A program made the position numbers and the translations under genes. The notes beneath the pieces were generated by a model. It had not been told where the DNA came from. It saw nothing but the letters and a program-made list of their open reading frames with translations, and did not search any database. Below, one piece after another: positions 35,361-46,876 of a stretch of 64,000 nt of DNA; position 1 is the stretch's first letter; each line of letters starts with the position of its first letter. The stretch is from Kluyvera intermedia (lineage in GTDB: Bacteria > Pseudomonadota > Gammaproteobacteria > Enterobacterales > Enterobacteriaceae), in contig NZ_JAKCNS010000042.1 of the NCBI RefSeq assembly GCF_021440345.1, positions 62,001-126,000 on the forward strand, given 5' to 3'.

Positions 35361-36254
35361 TTAGCCACGCTCCTGCATCAACTGCTGCGCCAACGCTTTC
35401 AGTTCCGGCAGGAATTGTTCATCCACCGGCGCAAACGGCTTGCGGCACAGCGGTACGGAAACCACATCCATGTAGTGCAGCACGGTTTTCAACCCACGGA
35501 ATACGCCGACTTTGATAAGCAGATCGATAACCTTGTTACACTCACGCTGAAGCTCCTGAGCCTTGCCGATATCCCCTTCTTTCAGCGCTTGTACAATCGC
35601 CATGTAGCGCCAACCCATAATGTTATAGGTGCTGCCAATACCGCCGTCGGCACCCGCTAGCAGGCCAGAGGCGAAGATTTCATCGTAGCCGTTATAGAGC
35701 ACCAGATCCGGATGGGCGCGGCGGATCTGATCCATTTGATAAAGATCGCCAGAGGTTTGCTTCAGGGCGCCGACGCCCGGTAGCGTCACCAGCGTGCTAA
35801 TCTGATCCAGCGTCAGTTTTACCCCGCTCAGCGCCGGAATGTTGTAGACCACCATCGGTAATCCATCAGCTGAATCAATAATGGCGCGGTAATGATCGCA
35901 GTGTTCTTCAAAGCTGAACGGGTAGTAGAACGGGGTAACCGCTGAGACAGCATCGAAGCCGTAGCGTTTTGCCGAAGCCGCTAACTGCTGGCTTTCCGCC
36001 GTACTCACGCAGCCAACATGCGCGATTAACGTAATCTTTCCTTTGGCTTCTTCCGCCACAATTTCAAGAACTTCTTCACGCTCCACCAGGCTCTGGATAA
36101 AAGCCTCACCGGTTGAACCGCCGACATAGACCCCATCAACACCTTGCTCAATGTTAAAGCGCACCAGGCGGCGCAGACTGGCCTGGTCGATTTTCTGCTG
36201 GGCATCGAAAGGAGTCAGAAGTGCGGGCATCACGCCACGTAAATTGTTAGCCAT
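35361..36254 (-). CDS. nanA: N-acetylneuraminate lyase
   Basis: 297 residues as in E. coli. TIM-barrel class I aldolase: carboxylate-binding GGSTGE, catalytic Tyr in [10 protein letters not shown] and the Schiff-base Lys in GALKQTSGD. Cleaves Neu5Ac to ManNAc and pyruvate. First gene of nanATEK-nanQ, with the NanR operator 36 bp upstream. Confidence 0.97.
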   Translation of the reverse strand: MANNLRGVMPALLTPFDAQQKIDQASLRRLVRFNIEQGVDGVYVGGSTGEAFIQSLVEREEVLEIVAEEAKGKITLIAHVGCVSTAESQQLAASAKRYGFDAVSAVTPFYYPFSFEEHCDHYRAIIDSADGLPMVVYNIPALSGVKLTLDQISTLVTLPGVGALKQTSGDLYQMDQIRRAHPDLVLYNGYDEIFASGLLAGADGGIGSTYNIMGWRYMAIVQALKEGDIGKAQELQRECNKVIDLLIKVGVFRGLKTVLHYMDVVSVPLCRKPFAPVDEQFLPELKALAQQLMQERG

Positions 36255-36289
36255 ACATACCTCGTAGTGATATTTAACTGAATTAACTG

Positions 36290-36312
36290 TGTACCTTTAT
36301 ACCTGTTATACC
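36290..36312 (-). promoter_or_regulatory. NanR operator upstream of nanA
   Basis: On the minus strand GGTATA (36307-36312), GGTATA (36298-36303) and GGTACA (36290-36295) are direct repeats spaced by 2-3 bases. E. coli NanR binds tandem GGTATA repeats at nanA, and Neu5Ac releases it. One of the three copies here is degenerate. Confidence 0.85.
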
Positions 36313-36351
36313 AGATAGTTTTTGCAGCAGCGTAATACAGAAAGCTTATTG

Positions 36352-36379
36352 TGCGATCGACTTCACTAAACCGATCGCA
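36352..36379. other. Perfect dyad between nanR and nanA
   Basis: TGCGATCG (36352-36359) and CGATCGCA (36372-36379) flank 12 bases. It is close to the nanR stop codon and upstream of the nanA promoter region. No T-run on either strand. It could be a regulator site or the nanR transcript end. Confidence 0.45.
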
Positions 36380-36388
36380 ACACGAGGA

Positions 36389-37162
36389 TCATTTACGGGA
36401 TTTTTTAGCTTTGCCGAAGGCGTGCCAGGTGGCAGAAACGCTATTGAGGTGGGCCTGCAGAGCGCGATCGGCTTCTTCCGGATCGTGGGCACGAATAGCC
36501 TCTACGATCGCAATATGCTGTTGATAGCTGACGCTATTATGTTCGTGCAGCTCCTGATCCGCCACTTTAGGGCGTGCCGCAATCAGCCAGTCCAGCAGCG
36601 CCACGTGGATCGCCATAAAGATAGGATTGCCTGGGATCTCCGCCAGCACGCGGTGGAAGTCGACGTCGGAACGAATAAACAGCGCATTGTCATCCAGCGA
36701 CTGGCTGTTAATTTCCAGCGCTTTACTCAGCAGGGCAATTTGTTCATCCGTAGCATGCTCAGCGGCGTAGCGTACCAGGCTTGATTCGAAGAACAGACGC
36801 AGCTGTTCGAAATGGGCAATGCCGCCGGGATGCGAGAGAAAATCTTTCGCCATACCGGAGAGTTCACCGATGATGGTGTCCGCCGATGGCCGCGAGACGC
36901 GCGCGCGTTCACCGTTGTTGATCTGCACCAATCCTTTGCGCTTGAGCGCAGCCAGCGCTTCACGCACCGAGGGGCGACCAACGTTAAAGAAGGCCATCAG
37001 CTCCCGTTCGGACGGCAGCTGCCCTTCTTCACCAAACTCCCGGCGGCGGATCATCTGTTCCAGCTCTTCTTCCACCATTTCAGACAGCTTTTTGCGTGCC
37101 AAAGGGCGGCGGCGCAGGCTGTTGCCGATTGTGTCTTCTGAGTTGGAGTCAAATGCGCTCAT
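36389..37162 (-). CDS. nanR: Sialic acid-responsive repressor NanR
   Basis: 257 residues (E. coli 263). GntR/FadR subfamily: N-terminal winged helix (about 25-95) with [21 protein letters not shown]-terminal all-helical FCD domain with metal-binding His residues ([15 protein letters not shown]). Represses nanATEK-nanQ at GGTATA repeats. Immediately upstream of nanA in the same orientation. dcuD, next to nanR in K-12, is absent. Confidence 0.96.
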   Translation of the reverse strand: MSAFDSNSEDTIGNSLRRRPLARKKLSEMVEEELEQMIRRREFGEEGQLPSERELMAFFNVGRPSVREALAALKRKGLVQINNGERARVSRPSADTIIGELSGMAKDFLSHPGGIAHFEQLRLFFESSLVRYAAEHATDEQIALLSKALEINSQSLDDNALFIRSDVDFHRVLAEIPGNPIFMAIHVALLDWLIAARPKVADQELHEHNSVSYQQHIAIVEAIRAHDPEEADRALQAHLNSVSATWHAFGKAKKSRK

Positions 37163-37263
37163 AGGTACCGTTTAACCTGGGTAGATGGGGAAAATGTACA
37201 ACGTTTTCATCATATCACAAAAAGTGTAGGGGAAATGAGTGCGGGGATCTGGACGTAGGGCTG

Positions 37264-37290
37264 AAAAAAAACAGACCCGTTGGGTCTGTT
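37264..37290 (-). terminator. Terminator of sspAB
   Basis: ACAGACCC (37271-37278) pairs with GGGTCTGT (37282-37289); on the minus strand the stem is followed by TTTTTTT. It lies 10 bp after the sspB stop. Confidence 0.88.
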
Positions 37291-37299
37291 CTTATTACG

Positions 37300-37794
37300 T
37301 TACTTCACGACACGGAGCGCCGGACGGCCACCGCGCGGTGGCGGCGTGTCATCCGGAGAATGGTCATCGTCACTATCAGGCTTATCGCCATCGATGATCG
37401 ACATCACCGTTTCGCTTCCAGCGTTTTCCACGTTATCGTCGTTGAAACCTTCAGCGTCTTCATCATAAGCCGCTTCAGCTTCAAACATGGTTCCAGCACC
37501 GTTCTCGCGCGCATAGATAGCCAACACGGCAGCCAGCGGGACGGAAACCTGACGCGGTACGCCGCCGAAGCGCGCATTAAAGCGCACTTCATCGTTGGAC
37601 AGCTCAAGGTTGCCCACCGCACGTGGCGCGATGTTCAACACAATCTGACCATCCCGCGCATACTCCATCGGTACGTTTATTCCCGGCTGCATAACATCAA
37701 CCACCAGGTGTGGCGTCAGCTGGTTGTCCAGCAGCCACTCATAAAACGCGCGAAGCAGATACGGGCGACGCGGAGAAAGCTGTGAAACGTCCAT
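37300..37794 (-). CDS. sspB: ClpXP specificity-enhancing factor SspB
   Basis: 164 residues. An N-terminal ssrA-tag-binding domain (about 1-110), an acidic flexible linker, and the C-terminal ClpX-tethering motif GGRPALRVVK. Delivers ssrA-tagged proteins and RseA to ClpXP. 4 bp after sspA in the same operon. Confidence 0.96.
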   Translation of the reverse strand: MDVSQLSPRRPYLLRAFYEWLLDNQLTPHLVVDVMQPGINVPMEYARDGQIVLNIAPRAVGNLELSNDEVRFNARFGGVPRQVSVPLAAVLAIYARENGAGTMFEAEAAYDEDAEGFNDDNVENAGSETVMSIIDGDKPDSDDDHSPDDTPPPRGGRPALRVVK

Positions 37795-37798
37795 TCAA

Positions 37799-38437
37799 TT
37801 AACCCCGGCCAATGCGCATTTCGCGCTCGGCTTCCGTTAAGGACGCAAGGAATGAGTCACGTTCAAAGACGCGCGTCATGTAGCCTTTCAGCTCTTTCGC
37901 ACCAGCGCCAACCAGCTCAATACCCATAACCGGCAGACGCCACAGCAGCGGAGCCAGGTAGCAATCTACGATGCTGAACTCATCGCTTAAGAAGAACGGC
38001 TTCTGAGTGAAGACCGGCGCAATGGCCAGCAGCTCTTCACGCAGCTGTTTACGCGCAGCATCAGCCTGAGAGGCAGAACCGTTCATCACGGTATGCATCA
38101 GCGAATACCAGTCTTTCTCGATACGGTGCATGTACAGGCGGCTTTCACCACGCGCAACCGGATAAACCGGCATCAGCGGTGGATGAGGGAAACGCTCATC
38201 GAGATATTCCATAATGATGCGAGATTCCCAAAGGGTCAGCTCGCGATCTACCAGTGTCGGAACGCTTTGATTCGGGTTGAGGTCAATCAGATCCTGTGGT
38301 GGATTGTCCTTTTCCACGTGCTCTATCTCAAAACTCACACCTTTCTCAGCCAGCACGATGCGGACCTGATGGCTATAGATGTCAGTAGGACCAGAAAACA
38401 GCGTCATTACCGAACGTTTGTTGGCAGCGACAGCCAT
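37799..38437 (-). CDS. sspA: Stringent starvation protein A
   Basis: 212 residues as in E. coli. GST fold without the glutathione-binding residues (thioredoxin-like N-terminal part, helical C-terminal part). Binds RNA polymerase; needed for phage P1 late transcription and acid tolerance through H-NS. First gene of sspAB. Confidence 0.96.
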   Translation of the reverse strand: MAVAANKRSVMTLFSGPTDIYSHQVRIVLAEKGVSFEIEHVEKDNPPQDLIDLNPNQSVPTLVDRELTLWESRIIMEYLDERFPHPPLMPVYPVARGESRLYMHRIEKDWYSLMHTVMNGSASQADAARKQLREELLAIAPVFTQKPFFLSDEFSIVDCYLAPLLWRLPVMGIELVGAGAKELKGYMTRVFERDSFLASLTEAEREMRIGRG

Positions 38438-38733
38438 GAAAACCTCCAGGTATAATCAGAATTTGTACTGCTACCAGCCACAACGGCGGCTAGCCAGACG
38501 GTAAGCCTCATCTGCACGTTAGACAACATTCTCGTTCACAAACCAAACAAAAAATGAACAATCGCGCGCATTTGGGCAGAAAATTGGATGATAGTCTACC
38601 AGATTTTGAACGACTTGTGGTGAGGGGATTCTGGAAAAGCGGAAAAAGAGCCTGTTCACGCCATTTACGGACATAAAAAAACCCGCCGAGGCGGGTTTTT
38701 TCGCAAATTGCCCTCTGCCGAAGCAGAAACCAA
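38438..38733. promoter_or_regulatory. rpsI-sspA intergenic region
   Basis: 296 bp. The right end holds the rpsI terminator (38674-38702); the rest should contain the sspA promoter on the minus strand. I see no further gene; small open frames here (to 38843) are out-of-frame readings of rpsI. Confidence 0.5.
38674..38702. terminator. Terminator of rplM-rpsI
   Basis: ACCCGCC (38681-38687) and GGCGGGT (38690-38696) with an A-run before and a T-run after. On the minus strand it ends the rplM-rpsI mRNA. Confidence 0.85.
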
Positions 38734-39129
<396 letters not shown>

Positions 39130-39141
39130 CTATAATCCCGA

Positions 39142-39594
<453 letters not shown>

Positions 39595-39734
39595 TTACAC
39601 GTTGGTGAACACCCAAACGTTTAGTCAGATGAGGTTCACACGACATTGTCCAGCAAACCTACCCCTTCGAATAGCCTATGCCGGCACATAGAAAGTTTTG
39701 GGAAAAAAACTCTCTCGTAACGTGGGGTCGCAAG

Positions 39735-39763
39735 AGTATAGAGAAGTCGGGGTCAAAGATCGA
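39735..39763 (-). promoter_or_regulatory. Probable promoter of rplM-rpsI
   Basis: On the minus strand a -10 TATACT (39735-39740) is followed by a GC-rich discriminator (CTTGCGACCCC). The -35 is poor at 17-bp spacing. A dyad GGGGTC/GACCCC (about 39750-39765) overlaps the promoter and may mark the end of zapE. Confidence 0.45.
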
Positions 39764-39806
39764 CCCCTTTATGTGATTTGCGCAGGGTTTTATGCCGGGT
39801 CTAGCC

Positions 39807-40931
39807 TCACGGCATATGCGGGCGCTTCAAATACTCCTCGCTCTGCATCTCCTGCAGGCGCGAAAGGCAGCGCTGGAACTCAAACTTCAGCCGTTCACCT
39901 TGATAAATGTTGTATAGCTCGACTTCAGCGCTCACCACCAGTTTCACGTGGCGTTCGTAAAATTCGTCCACCAACGCAATAAAACGCCGCGCTTCGCTTT
40001 CCAGCATCGGCGTCATCACCGGCACATCAAACAACATCACCGTATGGAACAGGCGCGAGAGCGCAATATAGTCGTGCTGGCTACGCGCATCAACGCACAG
40101 GGTCGTAAACGAGACGGCCAGCGTTTGATTCTCTACGCCCAGCGTAGGTAGTTGACGATGATTAATCTCCAGCGTGGTCTGATTCTGCTGCGAGGTACCC
40201 GCCAACGCCAGCCACAGTTTATCCATCTGCTGGCGCGTGTCGTTATTGAGCGGCGACAGCCACAGATGCGCCTGGGTGAGCGTGCGCAGACGGTAATCGA
40301 TACCGGCATCGACGTTCATGATATCGCAATGCGCTTTAATCGCCTCAATCGCCGGCACAAAGCGCGCCCGCTGCAGGCCGTTACGGTAGAGCTCATCCGG
40401 CGGAATGTTTGACGTCGCCACCAGCGTAATCCCGCGGGCAAAAAGCGCTTTCATCAAACCACCCAGCAACATGGCGTCGGTAATATCAGAGACAAAAAAC
40501 TCATCGAAACAGAGCACGTCGGTTTCGGCTTTAAAGCGTTCCGCCACAATCTCCAGCGGGTCACTGTGCCCCTGCAGTGCCGCCAGCTCTTCGTGCACGC
40601 GCAGCATAAAACGGTGGAAGTGCAGCCGCTGTTTACGCGTGCCCGGCAGGCTTTGGTAGAACATATCCATCAGCCAGGTTTTGCCTCGCCCCACGCCGCC
40701 CCACATATAAAGGCCGCGAACTGCAGCCGGGCTGTCGTTCTCTTTCTTACCCAGCAGCTTACCAAAGCGCGCCTTCAGTCCACCGCCGGAGGCGGGAGCC
40801 ACTGTTTTGCTTTGAAGTTCCTGGTAAATGACATCAAGGCGGTTTACCGCCTCACGCTGGACATCATCGGGTTGGTGACTGCCCTGCTCGAGGGCCTGAA
40901 GATAGCGCGATGTGGGGGACAGGCTTTGCAT
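39807..40931 (-). CDS. zapE: Cell-division AFG1-type ATPase ZapE
   Basis: 374 residues (E. coli 375). P-loop GGVGRGKTWLMD, Walker B region LCFDEFFVSD, and sensor region VATSNIPPDELYRNGL. Destabilises FtsZ rings under oxygen limitation and heat. Divergent from zapG, 198 bp between starts. Confidence 0.95.
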   Translation of the reverse strand: MQSLSPTSRYLQALEQGSHQPDDVQREAVNRLDVIYQELQSKTVAPASGGGLKARFGKLLGKKENDSPAAVRGLYMWGGVGRGKTWLMDMFYQSLPGTRKQRLHFHRFMLRVHEELAALQGHSDPLEIVAERFKAETDVLCFDEFFVSDITDAMLLGGLMKALFARGITLVATSNIPPDELYRNGLQRARFVPAIEAIKAHCDIMNVDAGIDYRLRTLTQAHLWLSPLNNDTRQQMDKLWLALAGTSQQNQTTLEINHRQLPTLGVENQTLAVSFTTLCVDARSQHDYIALSRLFHTVMLFDVPVMTPMLESEARRFIALVDEFYERHVKLVVSAEVELYNIYQGERLKFEFQRCLSRLQEMQSEEYLKRPHMP

Positions 40932-41129
40932 GATCTAATTGTTATTCCTTTGAAAACCGGTATGTCTTACTTCACGATTGACCAAAAAAAGTCCGTTCTA
41001 CACTACGCGATGATGCGTCAGGATTCCACTTCTACGGGATTAGCGGTTATAGTGGCACTATCGGGCGTAGGCATGGAGTTGCCGAAGCCGCCAAGACCCT
41101 ACGGAACAACAAAACAACGGGAGATGTTC

Positions 41130-41528
41130 ATGACCTGGGAATACGCGCTAATTGGGTTAGTCGTCGGTATCATTATCGGTGCCGTGGCCATGCGTTTTGG
41201 TAATAGTAAGCTACGCCAGCAACAAGCGTTGCAGTACGAACTGGAGAAAAATAAAGCCGAACTGGAAGAGTACCGCGAAGAGCTGGTCAGCCATTTCGCC
41301 CGCAGCGCAGAGCTGCTTGATAACATGGCGGACGATTATCGCCAGATCTACCAGCACATGGCGAAAAGCTCCAGCAACCTGTTGCCGGGCATGTCGCCAG
41401 AAGCCAACCCGTTCCGCAACCGTCTGGCGGAATCCGAAGCGGGTAACGATCAGGCTCCGGTTCAGATGCCGCGCGATTATTCTGACGGTGCTTCAGGCCT
41501 GCTGCGTAGCGGCGCTAAACGCGATTAA
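41130..41528 (+). CDS. zapG: Inner-membrane division/envelope protein ZapG (YhcB, DUF1043)
   Basis: 132 residues from MTWEYALIGLVVG. One N-terminal membrane helix (about 4-22), a cytoplasmic coiled coil (about 30-90; KLRQQQALQYELEKNKAEL), then a disordered tail. Another ATG lies two codons upstream (41124). The E. coli protein links to the elongasome and divisome. The long open frame upstream runs antisense to zapE and is not used. Confidence 0.93.
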   Translation: MTWEYALIGLVVGIIIGAVAMRFGNSKLRQQQALQYELEKNKAELEEYREELVSHFARSAELLDNMADDYRQIYQHMAKSSSNLLPGMSPEANPFRNRLAESEAGNDQAPVQMPRDYSDGASGLLRSGAKRD

Positions 41529-41548
41529 TCTGCATTTCAGTTATTTTT

Positions 41549-41571
41549 TACGGGCGCATGACATGCGCCCG
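41549..41571 (+). terminator. Hairpin after zapG
   Basis: ACGGGCGCAT (41549-41558) and ATGCGCCCGT (41562-41571) make a perfect 10-bp stem. A T-run precedes it, while CCTCTTCT follows, so termination would be imperfect on the plus strand. Confidence 0.45.
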
Positions 41572-41666
41572 TCCTCTTCTGCGCACGCCGACTATATTTA
41601 CTTCAATAACATCAGTCTTTTCGGGAAGCATTGTCCTTATATCCAGGGTCATGAGGGCCAGCATCA

Positions 41667-43043
41667 ATGAGCAAATCGACTTTACTGTTAAGTGCGTTAG
41701 CGTTAAGCATCGGATTATCTCTTGCCGTACCGGCACCGGTGCTGGCATCGCTACCTACGCAGGTTCCCGGCCAGGGCGCTGTACCAAGCCTGGCGCCAAT
41801 GCTGGAGAAAGTTCTGCCGGCGGTGGTAAGCGTGCAGGTTGAAGGTACCGCGCCGGTTAATCAGCAGGTGCCTGACGAATTAAAGAAATATTTTGGTGAC
41901 GATGGCGGCAATGCGGCCAATGAACCTACACAGCAGTTTGAAGGCCTGGGTTCTGGCGTCATCATCGACGCCATTAAAGGCTACGTGCTGACCAACAACC
42001 ATGTGATTAGCGATGCGCAGAAGATCAGCGTGCAACTTAACGATGGTCGGGAGTTCGACGCCAAGCTTATCGGCAGCGATGACCAAAGCGATATCGCCCT
42101 GCTGCAAATCCAGAAAGCCAGCCACCTGACGCAAATCGCTATCGCCGACTCCGACAAACTGCGCGTCGGCGACTTCGCCGTGGCCGTCGGTAATCCGTTT
42201 GGCCTGGGGCAGACAGTGACCTCCGGGATAGTCTCGGCACTGGGTCGCAGCGGCCTGAATCTTGAAGGGCTGGAGAACTTTATTCAGACCGATGCAGCCA
42301 TTAACCGCGGCAACTCCGGCGGTGCGCTGCTTAACCTCAACGGCGAGCTGATTGGCATCAACACCGCCATTCTGGCCCCCGGCGGCGGCAGCGTTGGGAT
42401 AGGCTTCGCCATCCCGAGCAATATGGCGCAGACCCTGGCTCAACAGCTGATTCAATTCGGTGAAATAAAGCGCGGCCTGCTCGGCATCCGCGGGATGGAA
42501 ATGACCGCCGATATCGCTAAAGCCTTTAACCTCAATGTCCAGCGTGGCGCCTTCGTCAGCGAAGTTCTGCCGGGTTCAGGCTCAGCAAAAGCAGGGATCA
42601 AATCAGGTGATGTCATTACCAGCCTGAACGGTAAACCGCTCAACAGCTTTGCTGAACTGCGCTCGCGCATTGCCACCACCGAACCGGGATCCAAGGTCAA
42701 ACTGGGTCTGCTGCGCGACGGCAAACCGATGGATGTGGAAGTCACGTTAGATAAGAGCACTTCATCGACTGCCAGCGCTCAGCTTATTATCCCCGCGCTG
42801 GAAGGCGCATCGCTGAGCGACGGCCAGGCGAAAAATGGGACGAAAGGCGTTGTCATCTCAAGCGTGGAAAAAGGCAGCCCGGCCGCTCAAGTGGGCCTGC
42901 ATAAAGATGACGTCATCATTGGCGTGAACCGCCAGCCAACTCAGTCGATAGCTGAGCTGCGCAAGGTTCTGGAAGCCAAACCGGCGGTGATGGCGGTTAA
43001 CGTACTGCGCGGCGAGGAAAGTATCTACCTGCTGCTGCGTTAA
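41667..43043 (+). CDS. degQ: Periplasmic serine endoprotease DegQ
   Basis: 458 residues (E. coli 455). Signal peptide to about residue 27. HtrA protease domain with His in TNNHVIS, Asp in QSDIALL and Ser in GNSGGAL, then two PDZ domains (about 260-350 and 365-455). Degrades and chaperones misfolded periplasmic proteins. Followed by degS, 89 bp away. Confidence 0.96.
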   Translation: MSKSTLLLSALALSIGLSLAVPAPVLASLPTQVPGQGAVPSLAPMLEKVLPAVVSVQVEGTAPVNQQVPDELKKYFGDDGGNAANEPTQQFEGLGSGVIIDAIKGYVLTNNHVISDAQKISVQLNDGREFDAKLIGSDDQSDIALLQIQKASHLTQIAIADSDKLRVGDFAVAVGNPFGLGQTVTSGIVSALGRSGLNLEGLENFIQTDAAINRGNSGGALLNLNGELIGINTAILAPGGGSVGIGFAIPSNMAQTLAQQLIQFGEIKRGLLGIRGMEMTADIAKAFNLNVQRGAFVSEVLPGSGSAKAGIKSGDVITSLNGKPLNSFAELRSRIATTEPGSKVKLGLLRDGKPMDVEVTLDKSTSSTASAQLIIPALEGASLSDGQAKNGTKGVVISSVEKGSPAAQVGLHKDDVIIGVNRQPTQSIAELRKVLEAKPAVMAVNVLRGEESIYLLLR

Positions 43044-43052
43044 TCCTCGGGA

Positions 43053-43084
43053 AACCGGACATAGCATGGAATGTATGTCCGGTT
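43053..43084. other. Perfect 11-bp dyad between degQ and degS
   Basis: AACCGGACATA (43053-43063) and TATGTCCGGTT (43074-43084) flank ten bases. No T-run. In the 89-bp spacer it could be an imperfect degQ terminator, an mRNA-stabilising hairpin or a REP relative. Confidence 0.55.
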
Positions 43085-43132
43085 AAGTCGTGGTATGCTT
43101 CGTCCAGTTTCCTTATCAACGATACCGTTATC

Positions 43133-44197
43133 ATGCTTGTAAAGCTCTTACGTTCGGTCGCACTCGGTTTATTGGTCGGTGGCATACTGATTGCCACCGT
43201 CCCTTCTTTACGCCAGTGGAATCCATTATCTTCCCAGCGCTTTAGCGGCATGGATGAAGCTCCGGCGAGCTACAACTCGGCGGTGCGTCGTGCAGCGCCT
43301 GCGGTAGTCAACGTTTATAATCGCAGTTTGAACAGCAGCACCCATAGCCAGCTTGAGATTAAAACGCTCGGCTCCGGGGTGATTATGGACGAGCGCGGCT
43401 ACATCATTACCAACAAGCATGTCATCAACGACGCCGACCAAATTATCGTTGCCCTACAGGATGGCCGCGTGTTTGAAGCGCTGTTGGTGGGATCCGATAG
43501 TCTGACCGACCTGGCGGTGCTCAAAATTAACGCCACCGGCGGCCTGCCCGTCATCCCAATAAACCCTGGCCGTGTACCGCACATTGGCGATGTGGTTTTG
43601 GCGATTGGCAACCCTTACAACCTCGGACAGACCATCACTCAGGGGATCATCAGCGCCACCGGTCGTATCGGCCTGAACCCAAGCGGTCGGCAGAATTTCC
43701 TGCAAACCGACGCCTCTATCAACCACGGGAACTCCGGCGGCGCGCTGGTGAACTCGCTGGGTGAACTGATGGGCATCAACACCCTCTCCTTTGATAAGAG
43801 CAACGACGGTGAAACTCCGGAAGGGCTGAGCTTTGCTATCCCATTCCAGCTGGCGACCAAGATTATGGATAAGCTGATTCGCGATGGCCGGGTGATCCGT
43901 GGCTTTATCGGCATCAGTGGGCGCGAAATTGCCCCAGTCCACGCGCAGGGTGGCATCGATCCTATTCAAGGTATTGTAGTTAACGATATATCGCCAGATG
44001 GCCCAGCCGCACAGGCAGGGATCCAGAATAACGACGTGATTGTCTCTGTGAATGGCAAGCAGGCCGTGTCCGCACTGGAGACCATGGACCAGGTGGCGGA
44101 GATCCGCCCTGGGTCAGTGATCCCAGTGGTGGTGATGCGTGATGATAAGAAAATAACGCTGCAGGTGACGATTCAGGAATATCCGGCGTCAAACTAA
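43133..44197 (+). CDS. degS: Envelope-stress site-1 protease DegS
   Basis: 354 residues (E. coli 355). Uncleaved N-terminal membrane anchor (about 5-22). Catalytic His in TNKHVIN, Asp in LTDLAVL, Ser in GNSGGAL, and one PDZ domain that binds unfolded porin C-termini. Cleaves RseA to start sigmaE release. The greA promoter in this window has a sigmaE-like site. Confidence 0.96.
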   Translation: MLVKLLRSVALGLLVGGILIATVPSLRQWNPLSSQRFSGMDEAPASYNSAVRRAAPAVVNVYNRSLNSSTHSQLEIKTLGSGVIMDERGYIITNKHVINDADQIIVALQDGRVFEALLVGSDSLTDLAVLKINATGGLPVIPINPGRVPHIGDVVLAIGNPYNLGQTITQGIISATGRIGLNPSGRQNFLQTDASINHGNSGGALVNSLGELMGINTLSFDKSNDGETPEGLSFAIPFQLATKIMDKLIRDGRVIRGFIGISGREIAPVHAQGGIDPIQGIVVNDISPDGPAAQAGIQNNDVIVSVNGKQAVSALETMDQVAEIRPGSVIPVVVMRDDKKITLQVTIQEYPASN

Positions 44198-44209
44198 GCG
44201 GTTAAACAA

Positions 44210-44244
44210 CAAAAGCAAAGGGGCCAATCGGCCCCTTTGTTATA
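44210..44244. terminator. Bidirectional terminator between degS and mdh
   Basis: AAAGGGGCC (44217-44225) pairs perfectly with GGCCCCTTT (44230-44238) around AATC, with GTTAT on the right and A-rich sequence on the left. Serves the convergent degS and mdh. Confidence 0.82.
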
Positions 44245-44261
44245 CGCTAAGACCTGAGGTC

Positions 44262-46125
<1,864 letters not shown>

Positions 46126-46140
46126 TCCCTCCCCCTCTCT

Positions 46141-46159
46141 CCTCTGGTGCTTCCAGAGG
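46141..46159 (+). terminator. Possible argR terminator
   Basis: CCTCTGG (46141-46147) pairs with CCAGAGG (46153-46159), followed by AGCTGCCTTTCCTTTC. The U-tract is delayed, so efficiency is uncertain. Confidence 0.35.
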
Positions 46160-46445
46160 AGCTGCCTTTCCTTTCTATCCCCATATCTTCAACTACCGTT
46201 TCGTTAGCATTTAGTGCGATTCCGCGGCCTAACGCATAGATACAGTGAATATATCCTGACTTAATCGCACAAAATATCAAATTCTTCTATCTTTTTGATT
46301 TTACGCATCATTACAGATTCCCTTTGCCAAAATATGCGTTTTTTTATACGTAAATGTTCTAAAAATGACGTTTATTGACATGTAATTACACGCGAAACCA
46401 TTAGGGGGGTATTAATATTTTGTGTGATTAGTGTATACTTAATTT

Positions 46446-46461
46446 CGTGATGAGGGTCACA
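46446..46461 (+). promoter_or_regulatory. CRP-like site upstream of yhcN
   Basis: CGTGA-TGAGGG-TCACA: four and five matches to the two CRP half-sites. It lies just downstream of the TATACT -10, so CRP or a related factor bound here would more likely repress than activate. Confidence 0.35.
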
Positions 46462-46501
46462 AAACAAAGACCTTCCAAAAAAATTCGACGAGGTGAGTAT
46501 C

Positions 46502-46765
46502 ATGAAAATCAAAACTACCGTTGCTGCTCTGAGCATCCTTTCTGCTATCTCGTTTGGCGCTTTCGCCGCTGATTCTATCAACAGCGATCAGGCCCAGACC
46601 CGTCAGTCAATCGGCACCGTATCCATCGGTTCCGTCGGTTCATCTCCGATGGACATGCATGAAATGCTGAACAAAAAAGCAGAAGAACAAGGTGCTTCGT
46701 CATATCGCGTTATCGAAGCGCGTACCGGCGACCATTGGCACGCTACGGCTGAACTGTACAAATAA
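46502..46765 (+). CDS. yhcN: DUF1471 periplasmic stress protein YhcN, copy 1
   Basis: 87 residues from MKIKTTVAALSILSA, the E. coli YhcN length; a preceding ATG at 46493 is less likely. Signal peptide to FGAFA (about residue 22), then a BhsA/McbA-type domain with SSPMDM and the C-terminal ATAELYK. In E. coli yhcN responds to acid and peroxide stress. The first of two tandem paralogues; the last 24 residues are identical in both. Confidence 0.93.
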   Translation: MKIKTTVAALSILSAISFGAFAADSINSDQAQTRQSIGTVSIGSVGSSPMDMHEMLNKKAEEQGASSYRVIEARTGDHWHATAELYK

Positions 46766-46876
46766 GTCAGTGTGAAGCAGTACGTCGGCAGTCAATAAAT
46801 TAAATTACCCACAGCGGTCCAGGAATCAAAAAGATTATCCTCTCACCGCTGAAGAATAAGGTGAGGAGTAAACACT

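Larger units (their letters stand above)
46126..46501. promoter_or_regulatory. 376-bp argR-yhcN intergenic region
   Basis: AT-rich, with no gene seen. The start holds the stem CCTCTGG/CCAGAGG (46141-46159) followed by a pyrimidine-rich stretch that may terminate argR. The end holds a -10-like TATACT (46434-46439) and a CRP-like site (46446-46461) ahead of yhcN. Confidence 0.5.
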
